This document shows, in pieces, positions 33,820 to 43,705 of a DNA stretch of 64,000 nt. The notes below the pieces were generated by a model, which searched no databases, had not been told where the DNA came from, and was given only the letters and a program-made list of their open reading frames with translations. Where the stretch lies: assembly GCA_004020645.1 (NCBI GenBank), contig SAQL01000011.1, positions 162,677 through 226,676 on the forward strand, given 5' to 3'. A program made the position numbers and the translations under genes. Source of the stretch: Mesorhizobium sp. GTDB taxonomy: Bacteria > Pseudomonadota > Alphaproteobacteria > Rhizobiales > Rhizobiaceae. Numbering within the stretch: the first letter of the stretch is position 1; each line of letters begins with the position of its first letter.

Positions 33820-35274
33820 ATGGCCAGCATCACCATTCGCAACCTTGATGACGAGGTCAAGGACCTGCTGCGCCGGCTGGCGGCAGAGAATGACCGGTCG
33901 ATGGAAGAACAAGCGCGGGTTATGATCCGGGCGGCGGTCGAAGGGCAGCTCGGTCCGGTCGGCCGCATCGACCAGATCGAGAAAACCCTGCGCGAATTGA
34001 CAGGCTCGCACGGTCCGGCAACGCCAGTTGCCGCCGTGTCCAGCCAGATCCCGCGAGGCACCCTCTCCGGCAAGCGAATCCTGCTGATCGTTGGCGGCGG
34101 CATCGCCGCCTACAAGGCACTCGACCTGATCCGCCGGCTGCGTGAGCGCGATGCCGCCGTGCGCGTGGTGATGACCGCTGCGGCGCAGGAATTCGTCACC
34201 ACGCTGTCGGTTGGAGCGCTGTCGGCCGACCACGTCTTCACCGATTTGTTTGACCGCAATGACGAGCACGATGTCGGCCACATCCGCCTGTCGCGCGAAG
34301 CCGACCTTGTCGTCGTGGCGCCGGCCACCGCCGACCTGATGGCGAAGCTTGCCAACGGCCATGCCAACGACCTCGCCTCGACCGTGCTTATCGCTACAGA
34401 CAAGCCGGTTTTGATGGCGCCCGCCATGAACCCGAAAATGTGGTCGCATCCGGCGACCCGGCGCAACCGCGCGACGTTGCAGAAAGATGGCGTCGCATTC
34501 GTCGGCCCGGCAAAGGGTGAGATGGCCGAGAGCAATGAGGCGGGCGAAGGCCGTATGGCCGAGCCGCTGGAAATCGTTGCCGCGATCGGGGCGCTGCTCG
34601 ATATCAGTCCGAAGCCGCTGGCAGGCAGAAAGATCATCGTCACCTCTGGGCCGACGCATGAGCCGATCGACCCGGTGCGCTACATCGCCAACCGTTCGTC
34701 CGGCAAGCAGGGCCATGCCATCGCGGCGGCGCTGGCAAGGCTGGGCGCCGACGTGCGCCTCGTCTCCGGTCCGGTCGGCATTGCCGATCCCGCTGGTGTC
34801 ACCACGCAGCATGTCGAAACCGCAAACGAGATGAAGGACGCTGTCGAACGGCTTCTGCCGGCAGACGCGGCAGTGTTCGTCGCTGCGGTTGCCGACTGGC
34901 GCAGCGAGACTTCGGCCGGCGAGAAGATCAAGAAAGTGGCGGGTGAGGGGCCGCCGGCACTGCGCATGGTCGAAAACCCCGACATTCTTGCCGGTGTCGG
35001 TCATCACCGGAAGCGGCCCGGCCTGGTCGTCGGCTTCGCCGCCGAGACGCAGGATCTCGTCAGGAACGCCGAGGCCAAGCTTGCGAAGAAGGGCGCCGAT
35101 TTCATCGTCGCCAACGACGTGTCGCACGAAGGCGGGGTGATGGGCGGCGACCGCAACAAGGTGCGGATCGTCTCGAAGTCCGGTGTCGACGAATGGCCCG
35201 AGATGAGCAAGGACGAGGTGGCGACGCGGCTTGCAGCACTGATCGCCAAGCGGCTGAAGACGGTTGTCGTCTAG
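33820..35274 (+). CDS. coaBC: FitA-like ribbon-helix-helix domain fused to bifunctional CoaBC
   Basis: A 484-residue protein. Residues 1-42 (MASITIRNLDDEVKDLLRRL, then NDRSMEEQARVMIRAA) are a FitA-type antitoxin RHH DNA-binding domain; residues ~43-85 are a linker; the rest is CoaBC, making 4'-phosphopantothenoylcysteine and decarboxylating it for coenzyme A. CoaC: GGGIAAYKALDLIRRL, VGHIRLSREADLVVVAPATA and MAPAMNPKMW. CoaB: TSGPTHEPIDPVRYIANRSSGKQG and FVAAVADWR. At the usual CoaC cysteine (ACGxxGxGRM) this protein reads ESNEAGEGRM. No internal ATG separates the parts, so the fusion is translational. No toxin gene is adjacent. Confidence 0.9.
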   Translation: MASITIRNLDDEVKDLLRRLAAENDRSMEEQARVMIRAAVEGQLGPVGRIDQIEKTLRELTGSHGPATPVAAVSSQIPRGTLSGKRILLIVGGGIAAYKALDLIRRLRERDAAVRVVMTAAAQEFVTTLSVGALSADHVFTDLFDRNDEHDVGHIRLSREADLVVVAPATADLMAKLANGHANDLASTVLIATDKPVLMAPAMNPKMWSHPATRRNRATLQKDGVAFVGPAKGEMAESNEAGEGRMAEPLEIVAAIGALLDISPKPLAGRKIIVTSGPTHEPIDPVRYIANRSSGKQGHAIAAALARLGADVRLVSGPVGIADPAGVTTQHVETANEMKDAVERLLPADAAVFVAAVADWRSETSAGEKIKKVAGEGPPALRMVENPDILAGVGHHRKRPGLVVGFAAETQDLVRNAEAKLAKKGADFIVANDVSHEGGVMGGDRNKVRIVSKSGVDEWPEMSKDEVATRLAALIAKRLKTVVV

Positions 35275-36734
35275 TCAATCTCCCCTACAAGGGGGGAGAT
35301 TGGCAGCTCCGCCGGCCGTGGGGCTGCCGGCCCCGAGATCCTCAGGGCAGCAAGGCATCCCAGAATCCCGAGCGGCACGAAGGCGAGGAACAGCCAGGTG
35401 GCGACGTTCGCCGCCGCCTCACGGTTGAGGCCTTCGGAAAAACCGCTGGCGTTGGCGACGATGCCGGTCAACGCGGCACCGACCGCATAGCCGATGCGCT
35501 GCATCGTCGGCACGGCGGCGGAGGCGATCGTTTGTTCGCCGTCCCTGGCCGATGCCACGATCACGCGTGTAACGAAGGGCCAGGCAATGCCGAAGCCGCC
35601 GCCTTGCAGCAAAGCGCAAAACAGGATCAGCGGAATCGAACCTGCCGGCACGGCGTAGGCGAAACCGGCGATGCCGGCCGCGATCATCAGTGCGCCGCCG
35701 GTGATGATCAGCCTCTCTCGTTCCGGCGGCGCATTGGCGACCAGGATCGACAGGATCGACCAGGCGATCGATTCGGCGGCGATGATATAGCCGGTGGTCA
35801 GCATCGGAATGCCGTGCAGGCTGGTCAGAAGCAGCGGCCCGTAGACGGCGAAGGAACAGGTCGCCACCGAAAAGGCAGCGACCATGGTCATGCCTGCGCC
35901 GACCGGCGAGCGCCATGAGAACAGCCGCGACGGGAACAGCCGCGAGCCCGGCTGCAGCGCGTCGATGCGGATGAACAGTGCAAGCCCGATCAGGCCGAGC
36001 GTAAGCAGCAGGGACGAGCGCAGCAGGGCAATGTCGACACCGGCCGTGGCGATCAAGACGACGCTGACGGCCAGGCAGCCGAGCGCGGCAAAGGGGAAGG
36101 GCGGAGCCGTTCCAGTGATCGCCTGCGGCCTGGTTGCCTCAGGCGTGTCGAGCACGATGAAGCTCGCCAGCGCCATGGCCGTGCCGCCGACCGTGAAGAT
36201 GCCGAAAGCCCAGCGCCAGGAGAGCAACTCGGTCATCAACGCACCGAGCACCGGTCCGCTGAAAGCGGCGACGCCCCAGATCGCCGACATGACGCCGAAA
36301 AGCTGCGGCCAGATGGCGCGTGAAAACAGCCGCTCGACCGAGACGAAGGCCAGCGACACCAGCGCGCCGCCGCCAAAACCCTCGATCAGGCGCCCGGTCA
36401 GGAACAGCGGCATGGAGGGCGCGATGGCGCAGACCAGGGCACCGGCGGCATAGAGCAGGGCGGCGACCACCATGTTGGTGCGCAGCGCGACATAGCTCAC
36501 CAGCCGTCCGGCGGCGGCGCCGGCGACGATCGCGCCGAGCTCGTAGATCGCTAGCGACCAGCCGACCAGCTGAACGCCGGCGAGTTCGCCGACCATGGCC
36601 GGCATCACCGTCGCCACCATGGTTTCGTTGGTGGCGTGCAGCAGGATGCCGAGGCTGATGAAGCAGAAGCGCGCCAGATCGCCGCTCGCCCACAGCGCGC
36701 GCCAATCGACCCTGTTTGCGCTGGTTTCGATCAC
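35271..36734 (-). CDS. MFS transporter, multidrug-efflux type
   Basis: A 487-residue protein with about 12-14 hydrophobic helices. The loop between TM2 and TM3 (AAGRLVSYVALRTNMVV) and the FLTGRLIEGFGGGALVSLAFV helix match drug:H+ antiporter families. The start is GTG at 36734, with GGGAGGG directly upstream; the longer open frame reads through this site and is not membrane-like. The last codons run into a C-rich palindrome (35276-35303), and its stop shares CTAG with the stop of coaBC, so the convergent genes end on the same four bases. Confidence 0.88.
   Translation of the reverse strand: MIETSANRVDWRALWASGDLARFCFISLGILLHATNETMVATVMPAMVGELAGVQLVGWSLAIYELGAIVAGAAAGRLVSYVALRTNMVVAALLYAAGALVCAIAPSMPLFLTGRLIEGFGGGALVSLAFVSVERLFSRAIWPQLFGVMSAIWGVAAFSGPVLGALMTELLSWRWAFGIFTVGGTAMALASFIVLDTPEATRPQAITGTAPPFPFAALGCLAVSVVLIATAGVDIALLRSSLLLTLGLIGLALFIRIDALQPGSRLFPSRLFSWRSPVGAGMTMVAAFSVATCSFAVYGPLLLTSLHGIPMLTTGYIIAAESIAWSILSILVANAPPERERLIITGGALMIAAGIAGFAYAVPAGSIPLILFCALLQGGGFGIAWPFVTRVIVASARDGEQTIASAAVPTMQRIGYAVGAALTGIVANASGFSEGLNREAAANVATWLFLAFVPLGILGCLAALRISGPAAPRPAELPISPLVGEID
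35276..35303. terminator. Palindrome between convergent coaBC and MFS genes
   Basis: CAATCTCCCC-TACAA-GGGGGGAGATTG forms a ~10-bp stem. This SPLVGEI-encoding palindrome is a frequent intergenic repeat in Mesorhizobium and here encodes the last residues of the MFS protein. It may act as a transcription stop or mRNA end for coaBC, though a T-run is lacking. Confidence 0.55.
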
Positions 36735-37353
36735 CCCGCCCTCCCAAACTTTCTTATACGCCGATTCAAAAAATGGTGGAGCGCTCTTCGTCTCCAACGG
36801 GCACGCGGCGCTTCGGGGACGGGTTGTAGAACCTCAACCGCAGTTGAGCTCAAGCGGTTTTTTCGGGTGCGCTGAGATGCGACGAAAACGGGAAGCTAGG
36901 GTGATTGTGCATTATCAACCCGCTGCGCTGCGCAAGTGGAACTGGCTGACGCCGATGGCCATGTCGACGCCGCTCTACCCACTCGATTTAGCGACACGTC
37001 AACCGGCGTATTTCGTAGATACTTGTTGCCAGCTTCCGCCGATATGTGGTAATATATTAGCGATAGCGAATATAATCCTGCTTACGGTCGTACTGGAGCA
37101 CGACAATGAGCGCTGTCGATTTGCACAGGCCAAGTATCGCGGCGGTTCTACGCGCCGCAGAGGGACCTTCACCCGGAAGAGTCTTGGGAGGCCCGGCGGC
37201 ATAACCCGCTGCTGGCGGCCTCATAACTTCCCATCTCCCACAGGATAATCGATCGAGCCGGATCGAGGGCTCTCTCTGCGCCCTCATGCTGCCGACCAGT
37301 GCCAGAGATGGCCTGCGCAGCACACTCTAGCTCTGGCAAATTCGGAGGAGAAC
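36735..37353. other. Non-coding region with A/T-rich segment
   Basis: No supportable gene. Around 37040-37080 the sequence GGTAATATATTAGCGATAGCGAATATAATCC is strongly A/T-rich and includes a near-repeat of AGCGATAGCGA; it may be a promoter region. A 32-codon frame at 37106-37204 (MSAVDLHRPSIAAVLRAAEG) looks protein-like but is too short to call. Confidence 0.4.
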
Positions 37354-37683
37354 ATGATCGTTGGACATAGTGTTTTAAAGCTGGCCGCGGCTGCGGCTTT
37401 CATGGGTGGGACACTGTTGCTTGGAACAGGCGGAGCGCTAGCGCAGAACAACTGTCCTGGCGTGTCGGCGCAGCAGTGCACAGACTTCTGCGGCGCCGCT
37501 GGCGTGGCTACTTGCGAGAAGACGGGGTCGGTTCCGGACTGCCAATGCAATGAGACCACGAAGGATGTGAATGGCAATGCGTTCGGCACGGCAACGCAGG
37601 ACACGGCTGAAGGCAAGGGCAATATCGGCAACAAGACCGAAACGGCCTGCGAGGGCAACGAGGGTCAGTGCAAAAAGCAGTAG
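37354..37683 (+). CDS. Small secreted cysteine-rich protein
   Basis: A 109-residue precursor. The signal peptide spans ~30 residues (ending in GGALAQ) and GGAGGAG precedes the ATG. The mature 79 residues hold eight cysteines (NNCPGVSAQQCTDFCGAAG, VATCEKTG, PDCQCNET, ETACEGNEGQCKKQ), so it is probably a disulfide-stabilised periplasmic or secreted mini-protein. No family recognised. The MacA-like adaptor gene begins 122 bp downstream in the same direction, so a link to that exporter is possible but unproven. Confidence 0.7.
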   Translation: MIVGHSVLKLAAAAAFMGGTLLLGTGGALAQNNCPGVSAQQCTDFCGAAGVATCEKTGSVPDCQCNETTKDVNGNAFGTATQDTAEGKGNIGNKTETACEGNEGQCKKQ

Positions 37684-37805
37684 CCGGAACACTTGGCGCT
37701 GTTTTCGACGCGAAGTCTTTGTAGCCCGATACTATAGAACAGGTCCTCTGAGCGAGATAAGGGCGCCGAGAGATTTCTCTCCCGGCTCCCGAGTGAGGCC
37801 GAGCA

Positions 37806-39263
37806 ATGATGCGCAGCTTTCTGTTTGCGACCATATTTATAGGCGCGGTGGCGACGCCGGGGAGTTCTTCGGTGGCGCCGTCGCCATCGTTGGCTTCCGC
37901 CCAGATTTCTTCGGCTTTCAATCAACTCTCGATGCTGGTGAAGCCCTCCTCGGGCAAGCCTGATGCTCCATTGTACCGAACCGAGAGCGTGGAGCGTGGC
38001 GATATTGTCACAACGGTGCAGGCGGCTGGCACACTGAACGCACTGGTTATGGTGGAAGTCGGTTCTCAACTCTCGGGCCGGGTGAAGGAACTCTACGTCG
38101 ACTTCAACTCCAAGGTCACCAAGGGCCAGGTCATCGCCCGGGTTGAGCCGGAGATTTACGAAGCAAGAGTGGCGCAAAGCCTTGCCGAACGGGAGATGGC
38201 TCAAACGCAGGTTTCCGTACAGCGAGCGCAAATCGAGCGGGCCAGGGCAGAGATGGAGACCGCCGCGGCCAGATATGATTCTGCCGCGGCACAGACTAGA
38301 CGGGCCGAAATCGCGCTCGATGGTGCGGCGCAGGAAGTGAACCGCAAACGCTCGCTGGCTAAGCAGAAGATTATCGCGGTGGGTGAATGGGAGCGGGACA
38401 ACACTGCGCATAACTCTGCCAAGGCGCAGGCGACTGCCGCCCAGGCGGAGGAACTGTCGCAATCGGCAGCCGTTCGAGCCGCCAAGGCGACACTCAACAT
38501 GGCCGAAGCGGAGCTCGCCAATACGCTTGCCCAGGTGAAGCAGAAGGAAGCGGTGCTTCAGCAGGCTCAAATCGATCTTGACCGCACCTATGTACGCGCG
38601 CCGGTCACCGGCACAGTGGTCAATCGCGCCGTCAGTGGCGGTCAGACCCTGGCGGCTAGCCTGCAGACGCCGATCCTGTTCACCATAGCTCAGGACCTGA
38701 CTGAGATGCAGGTGGAGGCTTCGGTGGTGGAAGCCGATATTAGCCGTTTTGCGCTTGGGCAGCCGGTTACTTTCACCGCCGATGCCTATCCCGACCGAAT
38801 TTTCACCGGCACGGTGAAGCAGATACGCAAGGCACCGCAGGTCGTCCAAAATGTCGTCACATACATAGTGGTGGTCGGTACCGAAAATTCCGATGAGCTG
38901 CTGTTGCCCGGCATGACCGCCAATCTGAGCGTGGTAGTGGCCAAGCGACAGGGTGTCTTAAAAGTGCCGAATGCTGCCCTGCGTTTCCGGCCGCCGAATG
39001 ATACCGGGGACGAGGCGCGTTCAACCGCGCCGGCCATTGCCGAAGCGGGCGTAGAGGCAGGAAGCCCGGGCGAGGTCTTTGTAGTTGGGCCAGACCACGA
39101 GCCGAAGCTTGTTTCGCTCCGGCTTGGAATCACCGACGGTCGTACAACAGAGGTGCTGGCAGGCGACCTGACCGAGGGGCAGCAGGTCCTTACAGGGCTT
39201 GCCACTGCTCCGCGTCGGGACGATGACACGTCTCCCGTCCTGGTCAAGTTCCGGTTGCGGTGA
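37806..39263 (+). CDS. MacA-like periplasmic adaptor of an ABC export system
   Basis: A 485-residue HlyD/RND-type adaptor. The barrel-sandwich half-motif [32 protein letters not shown] (split by a ~110-residue coiled-coil hairpin rich in Ala, Gln and Glu) is followed by [18 protein letters not shown], then the beta-barrel domain ([21 protein letters not shown]). The N-terminal signal or anchor is short. It bridges the MacB-type permease to an outer-membrane channel; no TolC-like gene is nearby. The next genes, ATPase and permease, follow at 7 bp and with an 11-bp overlap. Confidence 0.9.
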   Translation: MMRSFLFATIFIGAVATPGSSSVAPSPSLASAQISSAFNQLSMLVKPSSGKPDAPLYRTESVERGDIVTTVQAAGTLNALVMVEVGSQLSGRVKELYVDFNSKVTKGQVIARVEPEIYEARVAQSLAEREMAQTQVSVQRAQIERARAEMETAAARYDSAAAQTRRAEIALDGAAQEVNRKRSLAKQKIIAVGEWERDNTAHNSAKAQATAAQAEELSQSAAVRAAKATLNMAEAELANTLAQVKQKEAVLQQAQIDLDRTYVRAPVTGTVVNRAVSGGQTLAASLQTPILFTIAQDLTEMQVEASVVEADISRFALGQPVTFTADAYPDRIFTGTVKQIRKAPQVVQNVVTYIVVVGTENSDELLLPGMTANLSVVVAKRQGVLKVPNAALRFRPPNDTGDEARSTAPAIAEAGVEAGSPGEVFVVGPDHEPKLVSLRLGITDGRTTEVLAGDLTEGQQVLTGLATAPRRDDDTSPVLVKFRLR

Positions 39264-39270
39264 GGCATCC

Positions 39271-40014
39271 ATGGCCCTGATCGAAGTCGACCGGCTGCGC
39301 CATTGCTACCGTGTTGGCGGAGGGCCGGTGTGGGCGCTCGAAGGGGTGAGCATGACGATTCAACGAGGCGAATTCGTCGCGGTGATCGGACCTTCTGGGT
39401 CAGGCAAGTCTACCTTCATGAACATTCTGGGCTGTCTCGACAGGCCCAGCGAAGGCCGCTATCGGCTGAACGGGGTTTACGTCGGCGGACTCCATCACGA
39501 TGAGCTCGCTGCGATCCGCAATCGCAACATCGGTTTCGTGTTTCAGTCGTTCAATCTGCTGCCGCGGGCCAGCGCACTAGAAAATGTGGAACTGCCGCTT
39601 GTCTATCGCCGCATGTGGGCTGGAGAGCGGCGGCGCGCAGCCCTGGCGATGCTGGCCAGGGTAGGGCTCGCTGATCGGGCCAGACATACGCCTGCCGAAC
39701 TCTCGGGCGGACAACAGCAGCGCGTTGCCATTGCCCGTGCTCTGGTGACGCAGCCTTTGCTTCTGCTCGCCGATGAACCCACTGGTGCGCTCGACAGCCA
39801 GACCGGGCTGGAGATCATGGCAATTCTCCGCCGCCTCAATGGAGAGGGCCTGACTATTGTGCTGGTCACCCATGAGGCGGAGATAGCTGCCCATGCCGAT
39901 CGCATTGTCGCCTTTCGAGACGGTCGCGTCGTGTCCGACACCCCTGTCGTGCAACGGACCCGATCTCTGGGTAACGCTCGCCATCTATCGCTGGCTTATA
40001 ACAATGTCCGGTAG
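39271..40014 (+). CDS. MacB-type ABC transporter ATPase subunit
   Basis: A 247-residue LolD/MacB-like ATPase: Walker [10 protein letters not shown] near residue 41, Q-loop [18 protein letters not shown], signature [16 protein letters not shown], Walker [14 protein letters not shown]-loop [14 protein letters not shown]. In E. coli MacB the ATPase is fused to the permease; here it is a separate gene whose 3' end overlaps the permease start by 11 nt. Confidence 0.94.
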   Translation: MALIEVDRLRHCYRVGGGPVWALEGVSMTIQRGEFVAVIGPSGSGKSTFMNILGCLDRPSEGRYRLNGVYVGGLHHDELAAIRNRNIGFVFQSFNLLPRASALENVELPLVYRRMWAGERRRAALAMLARVGLADRARHTPAELSGGQQQRVAIARALVTQPLLLLADEPTGALDSQTGLEIMAILRRLNGEGLTIVLVTHEAEIAAHADRIVAFRDGRVVSDTPVVQRTRSLGNARHLSLAYNNVR

Positions 40015-41230
40015 CACAAGAACGGCCTTGCGATCATTACGCTCCCATCATCTGCGCAGCGCGCTCACCATGTTGGGCATCATCATCGGCGTGGCCGCTG
40101 TCGTGGTGATGATCGCGATCGGGGTTGGTGCGCGCGAACGCATCGCAACCCAGATCCGCAGCCTTGGCGCCAACCTCATCAGCATCAGTCCGGGCAGTGC
40201 GAAGATGGGCAGCGTCCGGCTTGGGGCCGGTGGCGCGCCACGGCTGAGCGAAGAGGACGCGGCGGCGATCGGAATGGAAATCTCTGGCGTCGTGCTGGCG
40301 GCGCCACTCCTCCACGCCCGCGAGCAGTTCACGATCGGTTCCAGCAATTGGCAAGGCGTGGTCCGCGGCGTGACGCCGGAATACTTCTCGGCGCGCGAAT
40401 GGCGCGTTATCGCCGGGCAGGAGATTACCCCGGAGGACAACAAGCGCGTCGCCAATGTGGTGCTCCTCGGAACGACGATGCGGGAGAAATTGTTCGGAAA
40501 AGCCGATCCGGTAGGCGCCGCGATTCGCATCCGCGACGTGCCGTTCACGGTGATTGGACTGCTGGAGCGGAAGGGTCAGAGCGTATGGGGCGATGATCAG
40601 GACGATGTGGCACTTGTGCCGCTAAAGACGGTGCGACGTCAGTTCATAGGCACGAGCCGCGCCAATCCGACCTTCGTACACAGCATCACGGTCAAGTTCG
40701 CCGATTGGGCGTCGGCCGAGGACACGATGGCAGCTATCCGCGACCTGTTGTGGCAGCGCCATCGGTTGCGGACGGGTCAGGAAGACAGCTTTATGGTGAG
40801 CAACCTCGCCGAATCTGCGAATGTCGAGGGTTCGACCACGCGCGTGGTGTCGCTGCTGCTTTCGGCGGTGGCCTCAATTTCGCTGGTGGTGGGCGGGATC
40901 GGCATCATGAACATCATGCTGGTGACGGTGACGGAGCGGGTCCGCGAGATCGGACTGCGGCTTGCGGTCGGCGCACGACGGCGAGATATCCTCGCCCAGT
41001 TTCTCGTTGAGGCAGCAACGCTTGCCTTGCTGGGCGGTATTCTAGGTGCCGCTATTGGCATTGCTGCGGCAATCGCCGTTGGCTCTATCGCCCAATGGCC
41101 GGTGATCATCGACCTCAGTGCCGTCCTGCTGGCTGTCGGCTTTGCTGCGGCGGTAGGCGTCTTCTTCGGCTACTATCCCGCCCGCAAGGCCGCAAGGCTA
41201 CAGCCGATCGAAGCGCTGCGCGCAGAATAA
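40004..41230 (+). CDS. MacB-type ABC transporter permease
   Basis: A 408-residue permease: TM1 (residues 20-42, [20 protein letters not shown]), a large periplasmic MacB_PCD domain to about residue 285, and three C-terminal helices with the FtsX core ([28 protein letters not shown]). The four-helix type III exporter acts as a mechanotransmission pump for peptides or small molecules with the adaptor. Start at 40004 ([11 protein letters not shown]) is inside the ATPase gene. Confidence 0.94.
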   Translation: MSGSTRTALRSLRSHHLRSALTMLGIIIGVAAVVVMIAIGVGARERIATQIRSLGANLISISPGSAKMGSVRLGAGGAPRLSEEDAAAIGMEISGVVLAAPLLHAREQFTIGSSNWQGVVRGVTPEYFSAREWRVIAGQEITPEDNKRVANVVLLGTTMREKLFGKADPVGAAIRIRDVPFTVIGLLERKGQSVWGDDQDDVALVPLKTVRRQFIGTSRANPTFVHSITVKFADWASAEDTMAAIRDLLWQRHRLRTGQEDSFMVSNLAESANVEGSTTRVVSLLLSAVASISLVVGGIGIMNIMLVTVTERVREIGLRLAVGARRRDILAQFLVEAATLALLGGILGAAIGIAAAIAVGSIAQWPVIIDLSAVLLAVGFAAAVGVFFGYYPARKAARLQPIEALRAE

Positions 41231-41390
41231 TCGGCACGGATAGTTGGATCCTCTGCGTCCCCACAAAATCGAGCGAGTTTGGCGGCACTGCGCGTTAACC
41301 GGTCAATTTCGAACCGCAAAGGTCCCCACAAAATCATGCGGCGCGGAACAATCCAATCCGGTTCCGCGCCGCAGAGCCACGCCATGGCGC

Positions 41391-41864
41391 TTATTTGAAC
41401 GAGTGGATCAGCTCCAGTGAGGTGACGGCGACTGCCAGGTTGACACCGGTCTGCGCCTGTACGTTGAGAGGCTGCAGCGAGAAGGCGCTGTTCAGTCCGC
41501 CGACCAGAAGGTTGGCGCCGCCGCCGGTCACCAGGCTGGCCTCGGCGTTGACGCCATAATAGCTGCCGGCAAGATCGCCGGAATCACGATCGCGGGTGGC
41601 CGCCAGAACCGCCCATATCAATTCGCCCTGGTGCGTCCTGCCGACGTCGAAGCCGAGCTTGGAGATGACCCCGGTATAGGCTTCGGGGGGACCGCCATGA
41701 TGGGGGCGAAAGGTGCAGGCCACGCCTTTGTTGGATGTGACGATGTAGCCGGTGCCGCCGTCGATGGTGCAGTGGAGCACGCCGAGCTCCAGCCTGCCCG
41801 CGCTGGCAGGGGCAGCGAGCACTGTGGCGGCGAGGGCGGCGGCACAGGCGAGTGTCTTGATCAT
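41391..41864 (-). CDS. DUF992 domain protein, exported
   Basis: A 157-residue precursor with a signal peptide (MIKTLACAAALAATVLAAPASA) and the DUF992 domain: LELGVLHCTIDGGTGYIVTS (first Cys), VACTFRP (second Cys), YTGVISKLGFDVGRT, and a glycine-rich C-terminal VNAEASLVTGGGANLLVGG. The family is confined largely to Alphaproteobacteria and its function is unknown. Start at 41864 fits the signal peptide. Confidence 0.85.
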   Translation of the reverse strand: MIKTLACAAALAATVLAAPASAGRLELGVLHCTIDGGTGYIVTSNKGVACTFRPHHGGPPEAYTGVISKLGFDVGRTHQGELIWAVLAATRDRDSGDLAGSYYGVNAEASLVTGGGANLLVGGLNSAFSLQPLNVQAQTGVNLAVAVTSLELIHSFK

Positions 41865-42029
41865 GGGAGGGGTCCTTTTCGCGAATTGCCTTGAACAACG
41901 GCTAAGCATCCCGAGCGTTCCGCCGAAAACTTGGCGCGATCAAGGCGGGCGTCAATGCACAGTCATTGAAGGTTTCGAAGGCATGCCAAACGGCACGCCT
42001 GCCATATCAGGCCGAAACGCCGCCGTCGG

Positions 42030-42875
42030 TCAGCCGGTGCTGGTGCGCGCCAGGCCGTCCTTGGCCGGCTGGTAGGTGGGGTTGAGGCGCACTGCCTCGC
42101 GGTAGGATTTTGCCGCCTTGGCCTTGTCGCCGCGCCGCTCGTAGATCAGCGCCTGGTTGGACCAAGCCTCGGCATTCTTGCCGTCGAGCTTGATCGCCAT
42201 GTTGATGTCGGCGAAGGCATTGTCCTCGTCGTTCATGGCGAGGTAGGAGAGGCCGCGGCCATTGTAGGGTTCGGCGGCGTCCGGCGCCAGCGAGATGGCG
42301 GTCGAGAAATCCTCGATGGCGAAAGCGTGCTGGCCCTGGCTCTGATAGATCAGGCCGCGATTGTGATAGGCGCGCGCATCTGTCGTGTCGAGCTGGATCG
42401 CCTTCTGGAAATCGTTGAACGCTTCCTGGACGCGGCCGGCTTTGCGGTAGAGGTTGCCGCGGCCGATATAGGCGGCGTCATAGTCGGGATTGATCTGGAT
42501 CGAGCGGTTGTAGTCGGCAAGCGCGGCCGCCTGGTCGCCGAGGAAGCGCTGGATGAGAGCGCGGTTCGAATAGGCCTGGTAGAAATTCGGATTGAGCTGG
42601 ATGGCGGTGTTGAAATCCTTGAGCGCCGCCTGATACTGGCCGCCGCGGCCATAGGCCGAACCGCGCACATTGTAGCCTTCCGGATCCTGGGGACTGCGCT
42701 GGATAACGGCCGACAGTGAGGAGATGTTTTCGGCCGACCCTTGTGCCTTGTCGATGTTGGTGAATTCGCCGGTCGGGGCTGTCTGGCAGCCGGCAAGCGC
42801 CAAGCCGGAAAGCAGGGCTGCCGTCAGGGCGAAGCCGCGCATTGCGGTTCTGCGCTCTACGCTTGTTGCATTCAT
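42030..42875 (-). CDS. TPR-repeat lipoprotein
   Basis: A 281-residue protein. The lipobox LALAGC near residues 25-30 marks an outer-membrane lipoprotein; about six tetratricopeptide repeats follow (e.g. AALKDFNTAIQLNPNFYQAY, AALADYNRSIQINPDYDAAY, AFNDFQKAIQLDTTDARAYH). The repeats form a protein-binding scaffold, as in NlpI-type lipoproteins. Which MET is used is open (42875 or 42842). Confidence 0.88.
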   Translation of the reverse strand: MNATSVERRTAMRGFALTAALLSGLALAGCQTAPTGEFTNIDKAQGSAENISSLSAVIQRSPQDPEGYNVRGSAYGRGGQYQAALKDFNTAIQLNPNFYQAYSNRALIQRFLGDQAAALADYNRSIQINPDYDAAYIGRGNLYRKAGRVQEAFNDFQKAIQLDTTDARAYHNRGLIYQSQGQHAFAIEDFSTAISLAPDAAEPYNGRGLSYLAMNDEDNAFADINMAIKLDGKNAEAWSNQALIYERRGDKAKAAKSYREAVRLNPTYQPAKDGLARTSTG

Positions 42876-43025
42876 GTCTGCTCTGTCCTCACTGCCCGCC
42901 GCGCCGTCAGGTCTGTTCCCTCTCCGAACCGGCCCTCTCCGAACTGGTCGAATTCAACAAAAAGGTGGCGGCGATTACGCATCGCGCCACCCTGGGTATC
43001 CTTCGAAAAGGACGAAAAATTGGCG

Positions 43026-43298
43026 TCAGAACCGCGGCGGACGCGGAGCACCTGCACCAGCAGCACCAGCCGCCACCGGGCGCGGCGTCATCGGCAGCAG
43101 GCCTTCGCGCTGGGCGCGCTTGCGGGCCAGCTTGCGGGCGCGGCGAACGGCTTCCGCCTTTTCGCGGGCTCGCTTCTCGGAAGGCTTCTCATAATGTCCG
43201 CGCATCTTCATTTCGCGGAAGATGCCTTCGCGCTGCATCTTTTTCTTGAGCGCGCGAAGCGCCTGATCAACATTGTTGTCGCGAACGAGTACCTGCAC
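43026..43298 (-). CDS. rpsU: 30S ribosomal protein S21
   Basis: A 90-residue basic protein of the small subunit. The start is GTG at 43298, reading [31 protein letters not shown], which matches the S21 N-terminus exactly; AGGAT lies 6 nt upstream. Compared with E. coli S21 (71 residues) it has the usual rhizobial Arg/Ala and Pro-rich C-terminal extension. Single gene, with a leftward terminator-like hairpin 130 bp upstream ending an unknown transcript. Confidence 0.93.
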   Translation of the reverse strand: MQVLVRDNNVDQALRALKKKMQREGIFREMKMRGHYEKPSEKRAREKAEAVRRARKLARKRAQREGLLPMTPRPVAAGAAGAGAPRPPRF

Positions 43299-43705
43299 GG
43301 GCAATCCTGTCTTTCGGGTTTGTTAACAACAGGCAAGTGGCCATAGTCGCTTGCCTCCGCGGCGGTCTACACCACGAATTGTGGCGGCTGATAGCAGAAT
43401 CATGCCGCTCTGTCCACTGCCGAAACGAAAAACCCGCCTCGGCGGCGGGTCGTCGGCGCAAATCACACCATCCCCAAATCAATAGCATAGCTGCCGTCAC
43501 AAAGCAAGGAATTACGACCTCTGGTAGTATATTCGCCTGCTCGGGCGGGCTCTCCGCGCCGATGAGCGATCGTTGGCGTTTTCTCCGCCACCGATAAATT
43601 CTGGCTGCCCCAATCCGGCAAAACGCTCCGCCCGGCTCTATCAACGAAGGAACCAACCTCGTTCCCCAATGGTTGTTGCGGCGAAACAAGCACAGGGGAA
43701 AACCG
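43299..43705. other. Intergenic region between rpsU and the ferritin-like gene
   Basis: Besides the terminator at 43429-43450, a short minus-strand transcript is possible: TTGTGACGG ... GCTATTGATTT near 43500-43465 could act as a promoter for a ~60-nt RNA ending there. No ORF in the region looks real. Confidence 0.35.
43429..43450 (-). terminator. Leftward intrinsic terminator upstream of rpsU
   Basis: On the minus strand ACCCGCC-GCCGA-GGCGGGT followed by TTTTCG. No annotated gene ends here, so it may close a small RNA or a leader. Confidence 0.6.

Noticed and set aside
39893..40003. Extension of the MacB permease into the ATPase gene
   Set aside because: Residues are frame-shifted ATPase coding; the permease begins at 40004 before TM1.
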